A stretch of DNA of 64,000 nucleotides from Ischnura elegans. Its lineage: Eukaryota; Arthropoda; Insecta; Odonata; Coenagrionidae. The stretch covers positions 97,915,073 through 97,979,072 of the forward strand of contig NC_060253.1 in the NCBI RefSeq assembly GCF_921293095.1. Reading direction: 5' to 3'. The translations under genes and the position numbers were made by a program. Each line of letters starts with the position of its first letter. Within the stretch, counting starts at the first letter, position 1. The notes beneath the pieces were generated by a model, which made no database searches, was not told where the DNA came from, and saw only the letters and a list, made by a program, of their open reading frames with translations. Below are positions 47,451 through 60,451 of the stretch, piece after piece.

Positions 47451-49688
47451 GATACCGAGAATTGAATAATGTGAATAAATTAGCTTTGCCCGTTACTGTA
47501 AAACAGCTTTTAATGCAACAGAAGAAGGAATATCAAAGATCGTTACGTATTCGTAATATATCAAGTGAAAAAACGATTTTTTGGAAGGAAAGGGCAACCC
47601 GGGATAATGATAGAGAGATATATGAATGTATTTTTTTACTTCTTTTATCGTAGTTAAAGGATGAAAGATAGCAATGCGTAATCTGCGTGACCCTCACTAA
47701 GAATGGGGAGGATACATGACATTTTTTTATCATGCTAAAAATGATAAAAAATATATTCCTCCCTCCTAATTGAATCCTCACGCCTTTTATTTTTTGTTTT
47801 TCATGTAGTTTTGGTAACTATTTTTGGTATCTGTCATGCTTTAGTATACCCGTAAGTTTTGGGAGCAAATAAAAAAAATGGTTTCTCAAAATGCATATTA
47901 GGCTTTATGTAAATTTTTAAGCGCAAACCCACAAATTCGCCAAAAAAAAGCCTGGCATTCTTCAGCATACCTGGAAAAATCGGCTGGCACTAAAAGGGTT
48001 AACCACTTTATTCTCTTATTTTTGTCCTTTGGGACGCAAGCAAAAGCTTTTGCGGCGTGGAAATAGAGGTATTCAAGAGATGGGGCACTAAACACGAATT
48101 ATATAGTTTTCAAACGTTTTTCTATCTAAGATCCATGCTGCAATACACTTATTCACTTATTCCATTAAGCAAATGATGTGTAGGTGTGTAACGTACATCA
48201 CAATCTGTAATAAACTTATTTTAATTTAACATTTCTAAATCTCCCCAAGCAATCCCCTTTATTTATTTCAACAACACCTTGGCAATCCAACATATTGAAA
48301 AGCTGCAATTTGACGTTAAAACAACAATTATTTTCGCCATCTTTGCCCATATACCGTGCCGTGACGTCCCACGCGCGTGCGCACCGATGATGTCGTGTTT
48401 TCAAGCAGCCGATGAAGATTAATTTTTAAAGACGCATTCCTTTAGTCCAAAAGACGCATAGTACTTATAAAAAATTGTGCATGTTCCCTATTATGGTTAA
48501 ATCCTTATACTGTCCTTTCCTCTCCAGTCAACATCCTTTCGTTAACATAAGAGTAGTACTTACGATGATTACTCACATCATTTAATAAAATCCAGCAATA
48601 AGAAGTATCGTCCTTCATAATTGAAAAGTATGAATAATATTAGGTATTTCTAGCATTGGGGTCGTAAATTCAGCCGTATAGGTGCAAGCTAATTAAAAAT
48701 TTCCGAGGTGAAACCAATTATTCATTTTTTTCAGGTATTATACGTTTTTTATTTTATTACAGTATCTCGCTGAAAACTCCCATTACTTCACCAACACTTT
48801 GAAAACATAAGGCGAAAGCATTGCAAAGTTAAAAAATATTTTATGAATAATTAATCTTTTTTCATTTCATTTAAGCGCATTAAAGGCATTTAGTAACTTA
48901 GGTTGGAGGATATTTTTAGGAAAATTGAAGGCGCCGTGTGTTTTAAATTGATGTCATTGTACGAGTTGTATTGTTCAGGTTTCAAGATTGTATTTGAGTG
49001 CTCACTTCTTAGGCTCAGATTCATATCCCGGTGGTGGTGGAGATTTTTCCGAGGTTGCTTAAGTGCAGTGCGGAGGCTTAAGTGCAGTGCACTCCGAACA
49101 AAAGAGGAAAATACAAAAGAAAAGAAAAAATTAAAAATATTGGAAATTAAAGCAAAACTCTGCAAAGTATAAAAAACTAAAAAATCGTTCAAAACTCAAG
49201 AACTACAAAAATAAAAGATAATTTCTTGAATAAACTATTTGTTGCCCATTCGGACTCTGCCCGACAGTCAGTTAGGGTTAGTTCATCACAGATTTAATGC
49301 TCAACGCACTCGTTCTCTGGTAGCCCATCTTCCATCTTCTCCTGCACATACTCTGGAAAAGTAACAATGGTTTCTTAACACTCATTTGAGTCATTTGTTC
49401 CCCTAGGTGTATTCCGTTGAACAATCGCTTCTGCCGAAGAGGTGGATAATTCTCACCGGCATGGATAGCTGGTACGCTACCACCTATATAAGCGAGGCGA
49501 ATTGGAGATAAAATTCCAAAGATTCAAGCGTGAAGAAGATAAAATTCATGCAATTTTCCACGATTATTACTCATTATAAATCCCGTGACAAATTGGCATA
49601 AATAGGTTATGTGGGGTCTATAAACCCTATATGAAAGTGCGGGGTTGGAAGGAAATAGGTCAAAAGCATGGACTCACCCGGCAACATA
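47451..49688. other. No gene recognised; possible piggyBac-type end near 48000
   Basis: At about 47981-48002 the sequence GGCTGGCACTAAAAGGG is followed by TTAA. Read inward this is CCCTTTTAGTGCCAGCC next to TTAA, which resembles a piggyBac-type terminus. No partner end was found. Near 49049-49093 GCTTAAGTGCAGTGC is duplicated. Nothing else is assignable. Confidence 0.35.
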
Positions 49689-49844
49689 CGAAGGAACGAT
49701 CATAAATTCAATATTCAATTCAAGTTCAGGAAGCAGAACAAAGAAAGTTTGAAAAAATCGTTACTGCATCGAGGAATTAAGGAGTGGAACGACCTGACTG
49801 AAGATATTTTTAAGATCTTCCCCGCAAATGCTAAAAGTTTTTGA
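49689..49844 (+). pseudogene. Non-LTR retrotransposon 3' tail (Jockey/CR1-type)
   Basis: The plus-strand frame reads RNDHKFNIQFKFRKQN, then SLLHRGIKEWNDLTEDIF, FPANAKSF and a stop at 49842-49844. The pattern of a hydrophobic block, IKEWNDLPxxI and a final FP-x-x-x-F is the conserved C-terminus of arthropod Jockey/CR1-type reverse transcriptase ORFs. Upstream sequence is not readable as protein, as expected of a 5'-truncated copy. Confidence 0.6.
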
Positions 49845-52800
49845 GTAGGTGTTCATCAGGTGATTCTTGGATAATGCCATTGTGTTTTATTATTGAAAGT
49901 TAGAAAGAGGAATGTTTTGTTCAAACTTAATTTGTCACTTGTATGATATTCGAATAAACTTTTCATTCATTTATTTAAATCTCATGCTCCCTCCAGGCAA
50001 TAGCCTACTTGAGGCAATATATATTAAATAAATTTATTTCAATATAGAATTGGAGATCGTCGTTGTCTTCGACATAAGTCACTCCGTCCATTGGGTGGTA
50101 CGCTGCCGTGGCCTCCTTGGCTTGGGTTTTTCTCCACCCTTCCTGCCCGGCCCTTCCCTATGACGCAAAGACCTGAGCTGTCGGTCGTTTCCTCCAATAT
50201 CCTTAATTTCTGCTCCGGCGTTAGTTAGTTTTGGTACTTCCTCGTCTTTCTCTCTTAGTTTTATCTTCTCTTATTAATGTAGAGTTCCTTTCCTCACAAA
50301 AATGCCACTCTTTCCGGGAAGCTACTTGAATGGCCTGAGGATTGCCAAACATTGCCCTACCCACCGTGGGTTTGCCATCCCAGCATTCGGCATCCCAGTT
50401 TAGTGTCGTTGCTTTGCTTCTAGGTGGGAGGAAACGCTGTCGAAAGTTTTTAATGGCTTACGTGGAAGGAAAGCGTTGGAGAGGTACTTTTGATTAGCAC
50501 GTTTTAATCAGATGTTTACTCTTTGTCAGGGAAATCCTACCGCAAAGCACATTTATTTCCCCTTAAGCAGAATCCGATGACGACTTGTCTCAAATGTGTG
50601 ACGTTCGCGCACGTGCTATTTTCCTCAGACTTTAACCACTTAAGCGTTGAGTGAACCTCTTTGCCATTTGAGTATGCTCTCTGGTGTTCCTTTTTTAGGA
50701 TGATTCTTCATTCTCGGTCATCGGTTGGTATATTTTATAAACCTTTAAGAGAATTTTTTGCGCTACAGCATTTCCTAATTTAATTTATATTTTTGAATAA
50801 ATTATTGATAGTTGAAAAAATTCGTAGGTATTTGTTTACCTCCATTCAAATATCTTTAACACATATGATTAAAATATTGTAAATTTGTTTCCTTCAGTTT
50901 ATTTTAGAATGGTCATTTTTTTCCAAGTGCTTTCTGGTAGTAATATTTTCCCAATTATCATAAAAATTCATCCTTTAACGTTATTTGTGACCTCGCTTAA
51001 GGCATACATTGTTCCATGTTTCTGAAAAGGTATATACTTGAACGCTAGTTTTACTTAATAAAAACGACAACTTCCCGCGAGGTATATGGACGCAATGTAA
51101 AGAAATATACATAAAATAAAATGAATATAAATAAATTCCTTTGAATAAAAATAATCGCGGCTTGTAGCCATACCAGGAAAAAAATTACAACTTCATGTTA
51201 GAAGAGCGAATTCGGTTTTAAGCCAGTGCTGTTCTTTGCTTCTCCTTTGTCGCTGAAGAAGATTTGGATAATCTTGTTTGCGGTGAAATTTGGAATCGTA
51301 AATAGAAGAAGATCATAAAAGCTGCAGTGAGGATCAACATCCACAAAAATAGCCAGATAAGATTAGAAATGTCCAAATATAGAGAACTGTTATGCCTGTG
51401 AGAATTTTAGTCTTACTGAACGTGTTTTGACTTATTTGAACAGTTCGGGAATTATTTCGACTTTGGAAGGTTTATCGCCAGAACTTTCTTATCGACCTAA
51501 AAATGTTTTGCTCCTTTCTTTGATGCTGTAATTACCTTGAGGTTTTCCTTGAGTGTAAAGAAGAAAGTTTTTGGGGTCTCTCAGGGTACTTCCTGTTAAT
51601 GAGAATACTTTAAAAACGCAACTTTTGAAATACAAGGAATTGAACTTAATGGGATTTCAGTTCATAAAAACGTCTTCCAAGACACCGAAGTTATTTTAAT
51701 GGTCATGTCTTCCAGAACACACAAATTAGCATAGAATTTTCTTTTCGCATTCATAAATACGTTTCTAGAAATAGAAAAATACTTTTTTCGTAATTTTCTG
51801 TAGGGTATGCGCTATTTTGAGAAGTAAAAGTTCATAGAAACCTGATAAAAAGTTTTAATACGAATTGAAGTGAATATGCTTGAATGTTACAAAAAAATAA
51901 AATTTAACACAAATAAAGAAGGGTCTAACAACAAATTGATTCTATGAATATCGTTACGGTAGATAATAAATATCATTTGAAGAGCTCATCTAAGGCGCGT
52001 TTGCAAATGACATCCCGGTGAGTCTAGTGACTCATTACAACCAGCCAGTTTGCATTGAAAATGATTTTTTGGCGCATTTGAAAGAGTTGTCGGTGGTAAT
52101 GTGGTCAAGGTGAAAAAGGATACGTAAATCTAATTAAGTAGTAATCTTAACTTGAAAATTGAACAACAATACATTTGTATAAGTTGAAGAAAAATTATTA
52201 GGCTGCAGTTTAAATATTTTTTATTAAATGATATTTGATTTTCATTATTATTTCAATTGTTCATTTTCAATTTCATTTTTTAATTTTTTAAATACCAAAC
52301 TGGTATTTTTTATTGTAAGAATTGTTTTAGTGGAATTTACAAGGGCAGAATAAATATACATATGTATTATTATAGAAATTGCAATGATCACTAATTATTC
52401 ACATGCCTAAGATTCGAAGGTTAAGCATAGGATAGACTCTCATAGGAGTTATTTGTTTAGGCAGTGTACATATAGTTGAGATACTTGGTTCGTAATACCA
52501 AATGTCTTTTAGGAGTGTGTTATCAGGTGCCACTCATCCTGGATTTGAAATCATTAAATAGATGTTCAACTCTGTATATTTACTCTTATCTCTTCTATCC
52601 TTCCTAGTATTCGCATCCCATCTTATTCCCTTTTTATAGTAAAATATGGTACTTTTTTCAAGATAATACCGACTCCCATTATTTTTCGGAGACAGTTTTA
52701 AGAAACACTTCACTTAATTAACTAGCGTTGGTGATATTCACCAAAAGATCACAAAAAAGGCTATTGGATACTCACCTCCCTCGATTTCAAAAGAAAAGCC

Positions 52801-53199
52801 GTCTGGTATGCACTTCAAGTTCAAAACAATTTTCCGCGTTACTCGGGCTTTGCTGTATCTTCATTTCAACTCACTCTGCATACCCAGAGTTTTAAGTATT
52901 TAGAGATATAATGTTAAATTTTGTTTTTTACTGCGCTTTTTATTTTTGTTAACTGGTGGTGGGACACCGCTTGAAGATATCTGTGAAGCCACTGCATCAG
53001 ATTTGCAATGTGGTATAAGATTAATTTCGATCGATTGGCTACCAATACACTTAATTCCAAATCGTGTATTTCTGCGTCTTCATCACTGATCAACATTTCT
53101 TAGATTAATTTGACGTAGCTCTCAGCTGAATATTCCCATCAGCATCTTTTGACATCTACGTACTTCTTCAGATATATAGAGAATCCTTTATTTTTCAGT
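49845..53199. other. No gene recognised
   Basis: The section 50040-50420 is less AT-rich and may be an old repeat, but its ends are not definable. The rest is AT-rich without motifs. Confidence 0.4.
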
Positions 53200-53570
53200 C
53201 CATCTTGTCTCAAGGTATGGCCTAGTATGCTGTTCTGTCTTCTTCTAAAAGTTTTCACGAGACAACTCTTCTCTCCTAGTCATCTTATGACTTCCCGATA
53301 ATTATTTACTCGGTCGATCCATCAGATCCTTTTCACTTTCAGGTGGCATCACATTACGAAAGCTTCCACCCTTGATATTTCCACTGCTGTCATTGTCCAT
53401 GACACACTTCCACTGAGAGGCATACTCTTATTGCAAATTCTGATAAATCGTTTCTTTAAGTATATCCTTAAATTTCCCTCTGTAAGTAGATGTTTCATTT
53501 TGACGAATGCTCTCTTCGCCTGAGCTATTCTACTAATAATTTCTTCCTTGCTTCCTCTATCGCTTGTCAT
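53200..53570 (-). pseudogene. LINE reverse transcriptase C-terminal relic
   Basis: On the minus strand the frame from 53570 gives GSKEEIISRIAQAKRAF, KHLLTEGNL, then SGSVSWTMTAVEISRVEAF and a stop at 53349. Other frames continue with WIDRVNN, LGEKSCLVKTFRRRQN and ILGHTLRQDGL. In intact arthropod LINEs these blocks read RIxxAKxAFxxxxxLL, LYGCETWTMTKxDxxRVEAFEMW, WVDRVSN and LIGHxLRHDGLL. It is the same class as the relic at 19989-20225, but mutated and in the opposite orientation. Confidence 0.75.
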
Positions 53571-56253
53571 TCTACATCCCTCGTAACATAATTTATTTAT
53601 ATCTTCCAGTTATTGTTTCCCTATTTTAATGTAATCTTCACTTCTCCTAGTCTGCTGTCTACTAACTGCGTGGACGTGAATTTATGAGAAAATGCGAACA
53701 GCGATACATGGAATGGGTACCTAGACTATCAAGCCAGGAAGTTCATTAATATCTCAAAGCTATAATTTCCACGTCCTGTTGAGGGTAAAAAAATGTATCT
53801 TCGTGCTTAAGGATTCATGGTTTGGAGACGCTTTCCGGGAATAAAAGAATTTAATTTTCCATTTATTTACATATAATTGGGATGCATTTCCTGAATTTCA
53901 TCATCGTATTAACCATTACACTTAGTGGTGAACACATTCCTTTTTTATTAACTTTGAGACTTTGGGTTCGTTTCGAATGTGGTTGTGATTAAGTTTTAGT
54001 TCGAAATCTTACGGCAAATTATTATCTTGTGCCCCTTCAATCTCTGTGGATGACTCGCTATTGCTAAAAGTTGAATACTATCAAATTTTATAGTTTCCCG
54101 AAAGAAAGTGAAGAATTAAAAAAAGTGTTGAATTTTTTCTGATATTAACTCAACCTTAGCGTGCTGAAAATTTGCCATTTCATGTCGAGATTCCGTCACC
54201 GTTCATTGCTTGGTATTTTTATTGGGAAGATGGATGGAACGTCGATGGGAATGGAAAGGAATATTGATGGAATATTTATGGAAAAGATGGGAGATATGTG
54301 ACCATAACGGTTGCATAAATCGTGGATGAGCCCGAAAACGGCCTCGGAATTCTCAGAAAAACGACAGCTTGATGTGTCTCCGCATCGATCCGCCAGTTGT
54401 GAGTCCTGAACAAAAGTTGGAGGACGCGTGGGAATAATCAGAATCTAGGACGATTTTCCAAAGCCTTTGTCCACTTGACTGTAATGCCGACTCACTAGTA
54501 GTGGCATACGTGATACCACTAATATGACCTCGAGAAAAAAATATTTCATTGCAGAGGATGTAATTTATCCCATTTGGAAAGAATGGAATCGTTGCTGTGT
54601 GTGCATTGTGAATATTGCGTCAAATGCTGCCTCCAACTGGTCCCCAATCTTCGCTTTCACGTCATAAGGATTATTCCAAAGTATCTGCATACAAGCCATG
54701 TTTGCTCCCGACAATTGTGTGGGCTAGTGCAGGAACAGATTCGTGATTTCATTTGCGAGCTGGATAATTGAGGTCTGCGAGTAGGCGGCGACAAAATCGA
54801 CGAGCTGTATGGCTGTAATCCCTTCGTATATTACACTTTTCTGTGCTATTTTCGGCCGGCCTCCAAAAAAATAAAACTACACTCACATATAGTCGCTTGT
54901 CTCCTCTTCATTCTATTTCTTTTTTTTATCTCATACTGCTTGCTGATATTATCAGCTGTATTGCAATAATGCTGGTAATTTGTGGGCTATAGTAAGAAAT
55001 GCCTCACTTGGTGTAGATATGGTAGAAAATATTTTTACAATAAATATTTATGAATTACTTGCGTTAACCATTCCGAAAATTAATATAATACACACATGTG
55101 AACCAGCCTGAGGTTTAACTCTCCTTGCAAATTCTGCCTTGCATTCACCTTTGATCTTCACTTATTTTTTATCACATAATTTTTACATATTTCCTTTGAT
55201 TGGCATGTTTTTTATCAAAATTTGTGGCGCAATTGGAACAAGCAAATAATTATTTAAATGCCATAACGGATGATATCTGTGGAATATTTAGGTGGACGTA
55301 AATTTCCATTCCCTAAAATCTATTTTCTACCTATGACGTTAGCATTTACCTAAGCCATGGCGATAATTTTGCAGAAATTTTATGCTCAGTACTTCTCAGA
55401 TTTTAGCCCTAGCAGTTTTATCAATCAATATTCACTCAAAATTTCCCCGTGCATATGTTTAATCATTTTTAAAATCGTTTTCTTAATGAAGTTGTTTCCT
55501 AAAATTGACTTTTCTGATAAAACTTTTACCTAGCGGTTATCTCTACTGTGTGTTTGGCTTCTTATAGATCTGAAATTTCAATGCAAGATACCTAATGATT
55601 TTATTATTTTACTCGTTGTTTATTCTACTACCACAACAAATCATTAAACATTGTTTTAACGTATACATTACGTTTCTACGGTCGAAAGAGTGAAGAAGAA
55701 CACGCGAAAAAATATGAGAACGGCGAAACGGTCGTCTCCTTCATCTCGTCACGGGCAAAATATTTGACTGATGATTTTCAGTGCAATACGCGTATAATAC
55801 GTGTATGATAATAAATACGTCATACATTAATAAAACTTCATATGGTTAAGTTCGTAATGGTATTTAAAATATTCTTTGATGTTTACTGGCAGTATTTCTC
55901 TCAAAAACTGTGCAGAGAAATGATTAAGCGAGCTAGGACCAGTGTTTTATTGGACCACAAAATTGTTTTTCCGCAGAGTGATTTCCGTGATTACGCCAAA
56001 AAGCAATCTCAATAGTACGAACGAAAAGAATATAAATAAAAACTAAATACATAAAGAAGCATTCAACAACTATGATTCCGATTGATGCTGAAAATTATAC
56101 CAATAATTTAAAATCTAAAAAACTACATATTAATGCGTGGGAATTGATATGAAGAGGCGACAAACAAAATTCATTTCGGCATTCATTTTTTTATTCATAA
56201 TTATTTATTATTATTACACGTATTTATTAACATACGACGTATTTGCGTCCAAA
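53571..56253. other. No gene recognised
   Basis: AT-rich. The 65-codon frame at 54574-54771 is Cys-rich at its start (CVHCEYCVKCC) but has no flanking domain and no splice context that I can support. Confidence 0.4.
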
Positions 56254-56606
56254 TAGCTTTTTAAAATTAAATTTTACCCATTCTTTCATTTTTTAAATGG
56301 CCGAAAGGTAGATTTCAATTTCCGAGCTGTAGAAAAGTACATGAACATCGAAGTTACGTATGCTTTATGTAAAAAATCGTCGTTTTCGTAGAGGGCATTG
56401 CCGCGGGGCGATTTTCGTATTTTTTATTTATTTCAAGTAATAAGAACAATAAAAACATTTAATTCCATCAAAAGTTTAGAAATATTTTTTACATATAGCA
56501 TACGTAACTGCGATATTTATGTTTTTACTACACCTTGGAAATTGAAATCTACCTTTTGGTCATTTAAAAAATCAAAGAATGGGTAAAATTTAATTTTATA
56601 AAGCTA
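56254..56606. repeat. Foldback element with ~120-bp inverted arms
   Basis: The left end TAGCTTTTTAAAATTAAATT is mirrored at the right end near 56606. Complementarity continues through TTTACCCATTCTTT, AGGTAGATTTCAATTTCC and GTTACGTATGCT to roughly 56375 and 56490. The centre is a short unique segment containing GGGCATTGCCGCGGGGCG. There is no coding capacity. Confidence 0.75.
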
Positions 56607-58222
56607 ATTGTAATGCAAAGACATTGTTCTCTGTAAAATTGCAAACATTTATAACATTTATGTGTAACCAAATTGCATATTTTACCTTGTTATATTGTAA
56701 AATGCACAAAATATTGCTATTTGGTCAATGAATATCTAGTGAGAAGAGTTTTTAAATATAATGAATTTTAATAGGCTACATGTGTGGATATTAACATTGA
56801 TGCATCAGAATCTTGTTTGTATTGTTTATAATGATCGTTTTACCTATAAATAACTTCAATTATTAAAAAAGAATTTTATTCTCTATAATTTTTCCATTTC
56901 TTATAGCAAAACGAAAGTTTGGGATTCCATGTTGGCCTCCATTATCTGTTATCTCGTAGCCATCATTTGCGCTCTTGTACAATTTTACTCCGACGATAAA
57001 TATTCACTCTAATGAACAAAGTGGTTGCATAATAACCAAAAGCTGAGGTCACCATAGAAACCCTAACTGAAATGTTATAATGGGAAATGGAGAAAAAAAA
57101 TGGAAGAATACAACCTGATTCGCTCATGCGCGCTCTAACTGGTCATAAATCTCAGCACAATTCCTTTTCCTTACGTTTCCGTTTAACTAGCTTGAATATT
57201 TTGTAAAAAATGTGAAATTTTACTGTCAATATTTGTCAATATATTTTTCCGCCTGATTTCCATTTGAATATCAATGAAGTACTCTTAAGAGTTATTCGAG
57301 TAGAATTGAAGGTATGTAAGGAGGAAGAATAACAAAGAAAGACCTGGAATTCATTACGAAGGAATTGGTAGCGAGTCCTTTAGGATTTATTGGAGGGCAA
57401 GTACCTACGTAATTATGCGAAGATTGGTTTATATCTATAGATCATTTGAGAGTTGTGTCAAAGCAGTTTTGGAATATTATTTAGGTTGGAAAGTTTATTT
57501 CTATTAAAATTAAAATTAATTTCAAAAAAGTGAAGTATCAGGTTTTTAATAAACCTATTTATAAGTATTTTAACCAATAAATGTTTCCATTTCTTATTGC
57601 ATAACAGAAGTCCAACTGACCGGTCTTTCTTGTATTGTACCGACCAACAAAAATCAAACATTTGTTGCGTGCTAACTTTTTACTAATTCTACGCGTAAAA
57701 ATAATGGTTTCAAACTATTATTTCATTCGTTTATGAATCAGTGTTAATTAAATTCATATAATATGTTGAGTAGGAATCATTTTAATAAACAGATAAAATA
57801 TCCACTGGGAAGAATCAATGAGGCGGAGATAATGGTAAAAGTGAGAGGATAATTAGAATAAAGGAGAGAGGAAGTATTGAACTTGAAATTGTTTTACAAA
57901 ATGCTTCTTTTCAATTCATTTATACTAGGCGATATTGGATCCGGATCGTTGCTTGACCCCCGGTAAATGAAGAAAACGTTCAAAAACCGAGAGTCACTGC
58001 ACTTCCTCTCTCTTTTTGGACGATTTTACTTTCTTTTTTTGATTTTCTCTCATAAGCCACCGTTGTAGATGACTCACGTGGTTAACTCAAATCTTTTACG
58101 GTGATTTACCATGGTGTACACCTGTCCACCGACAGTAGGTAAAATTCGATGGCGGCGTCCCTGATTATTTTTTTGCGGCGTGCGGGGGTGCTGCGGCTTT
58201 CCCACCATCTCTCCGGCGTAAA
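56607..58222. other. No gene recognised
   Basis: AT-rich sequence without motif-bearing frames or definable repeats. Confidence 0.45.
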
Positions 58223-58899
58223 TAGGGTAGTTTCCTTCATCAAAGAAAACGAAAGGCATTGATTGCGATTCGTTACCTACCATTAGTGTATTCATAATAT
58301 AAAAATTATTTGGTTTTATAAATACCGGTTTAGACGAAAGGCAATGGTCAATTTTTATCCTCATTTGAAAAAGGCCAGATTGGCGCCAATGCGATGTCAC
58401 TCCACGTGACGCCACAGGGACCTAGTTTCTATACGACTAGATAGGAGTTTTACATCGTCTGAGATTACCAATGCATGCATGAGGCACAGAGCTCAGGGAG
58501 GCACAGAGCTCAAACATCTCTTAATAATCACACATTAAAAATACTTAAGTTCGGAAGGTTTCCTTCGTTTGATAAGGTATTAATAATCCTGATTTAAGCC
58601 AAGCGCTACCAGCTAGCAGGGTACCTTGCAACCTGCTAACAACCTGCGTCGTATCAGCGCTCAAAGCCTCGCCCCAAGGTCACCTCACTTGCGGCAGCGG
58701 GAACCAGAACGACGTCACACGGAGTTTTCCCAGCATTCATACTTAGCCGTCGCGTTTTCGAGCGTTTGAAAATTTTCACTTTTCATTTTATCGCGAAAAA
58801 TAGATATCGTCCTTTAAAAATCTAAATGCGTGAAATACGTACTACTGGAGTAGTAATCTTTCGATTTAGGCAATAAAAAAGTACTAGGAAACCACCCTA
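58223..58899 (-). mobile_element. TIR element with TAGGRTRGTTTCC ends, copy B
   Basis: This is an inverted homologue of 23255-23836, with ends TAGGGTAGTTTCC and, read inward from the right, TAGGGTGGTTTCC. It is about 95 bp longer. Part of the extra length is a local duplication of GAGGCACAGAGCTCA near 58481-58512. It is non-autonomous. Confidence 0.75.
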
Positions 58900-59294
58900 T
58901 TAGTTGCTCAATACTAGAAATTTCGTTCCAATCGTTATGACTTATGAAAAAGGTCAAATAATGAATGTGCATCCTTGATTGACTATACAGGTTGGAGAAA
59001 AATTGTGTCGCGAAATTTCAATGCTGGATAGCTGATGCCAGATGGAACGAGGGCCCAGGACGGTCTCGCGGGGTTACTCTCCCGAGGGCCGGGACTGTAA
59101 GCCTTCGCTTTTCACCCGCACTCCTCGGAAGGGAAGGTAAAAAGATAGGGGGCGCCGCACTGTCGTCCCAAATCGAAAATGGCTGGCCAAAATTAATAAC
59201 GTCGTAACCTTACCCAAATTAGGAATAAAACTGGGTGCTTCCATACGATTTTGATCGCCTGGATCTGATTTTGACATTATTTTTACGCTATCTC

Positions 59295-59515
59295 TTCACT
59301 TTAGTATTTTTTGAAAATTGAAGACGGGCGTTTTTTATGGAAATTTGCTCACGCTTGAGGCTCTGTATCTCAGTAACGGGTAAGATCTATGTCAAATGAA
59401 GTACATATCCACTAATTTCAATAAGTTTTAAGTATACCTGCGGAGTTTCAAGTTCATAACTAACAAAAGCCATTTTATAATTTTGTCCGGATTTTTCCGC
59501 TTTCCGCCCAATGTG
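59295..59515 (-). mobile_element. Transib-related terminus, truncated
   Basis: Read on the minus strand from 59515 this starts CACATTGGGCGGAAAGCGG. It is homologous to the end of the Transib at 38287-42481, sharing GGACAAAA, AAAATGGnTTTT, TTGAAACTnCGCA and AGCCTCAA further in. The heptamer differs (CACATTG rather than CACAGTG), so it is a related family or an older copy. No partner end was found in the window. Confidence 0.65.
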
Positions 59516-59545
59516 AAATGTTTAGTGTTGCGATAAAAATTGCTC

Positions 59546-59815
59546 AGACCCAAGTTGTAGATCAGAAAAATTTCTACAAAATTGTCATGTGCTTTTTTCA
59601 CTAATATTTACCATTTCTGAGAAAAAGCCATCAAAAGTTAGCTGGAGCTATCCATTAATGTTCGGAGAGGGCAAAAATATAGTCACGCATATTACGGAGA
59701 ATCCAACTCCAGCTAAATTTCGAATGGCTTTTTCTCATAAATGGTAAATCTTAGAGAAAAAAGTATGTGACCAATTTGTAGAAAATTTCATGATCTACAA
59801 TTTTGGTTTGAGTTA
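59546..59815. repeat. Foldback element, ~105-bp arms
   Basis: The left arm begins CTCAGACCCAAGTTGTAGATC. The right arm ends with its imperfect complement, GATCTACAATTTTGGTTTGAG. Both contain TTCTACAAAnTnGTCA, TTTACCATTTnTGAGAAAAA and AGCTGGAG or their complements. It starts about 30 bases beyond the Transib-related end. Confidence 0.75.
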
Positions 59816-60124
59816 TTTTAATCGTAAAACTAACCGTTTGGCCAAAAAACCTATTTTTTGACCTTAGACCTTGGATAAAATTTTGAGCACTCATGGGATA
59901 GATGGGGACTTAATATAAATCTGGTTTAATACGCCTCGTTCGTAATTATTAATATTAGTATTGGATCCTGTTTTAAGGATTAAGGAATGTATGATATGCT
60001 AAGGTTAATATTTTATTTGAAAGTAGCCGCCTTTCACTTCATGGCATTAGTTCTTAGAAAAGCCGCTAGAGTGCAGATACTTAGTTCTTCCAAAAGCCTG
60101 TAGAGGCGCTGCTTATGCTGTTTG

Positions 60125-60138
60125 GTTGCCATGGAAAC
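60125..60138 (+). promoter_or_regulatory. RFX X-box-like motif upstream of ciliary kinase
   Basis: GTTGCCATGGAAAC fits the RFX X-box form RYYNYY-WW-RRNRAC at every position, with the two half-sites separated by two bases. It lies 314 bases upstream of the MAK/CILK1-like start codon. RFX factors drive ciliary genes across animals, including the nematode MAK homologue dyf-5 among X-box candidates, so the position makes biological sense. Function is inferred. Confidence 0.55.
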
Positions 60139-60451
60139 AGTCGGTTTGAATTCATGACAATCAGCAACTTGAAATCGCTCCACTCTCGAAGGCTGCCCTC
60201 GGGACCTACTTTCCTAAGATCAATATCCTCAGTTTTACTCTAATGGTGATTCGGTTTTTATCCTCCATAACCTACATTGTATCAATCAGTTTTCGATGTC
60301 CAGAACTGACCATGATGAAGTTCCACGTGTATTTTATTCCTTTTGTATAGTGTTCATTATGTTTACGTTCGTCGTGAAAGAGTAACTTTTTGGAGTATCT
60401 ATTATGTATTTCGTGTTGTTAGCTTTAGATTTTATTCAACTCTTGTAAATA

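Noticed and set aside
54574-54771. Cysteine-rich 65-codon frame
   Set aside because: The cysteines are not spaced like a known zinc finger or knot, there is no signal peptide and no splice context.
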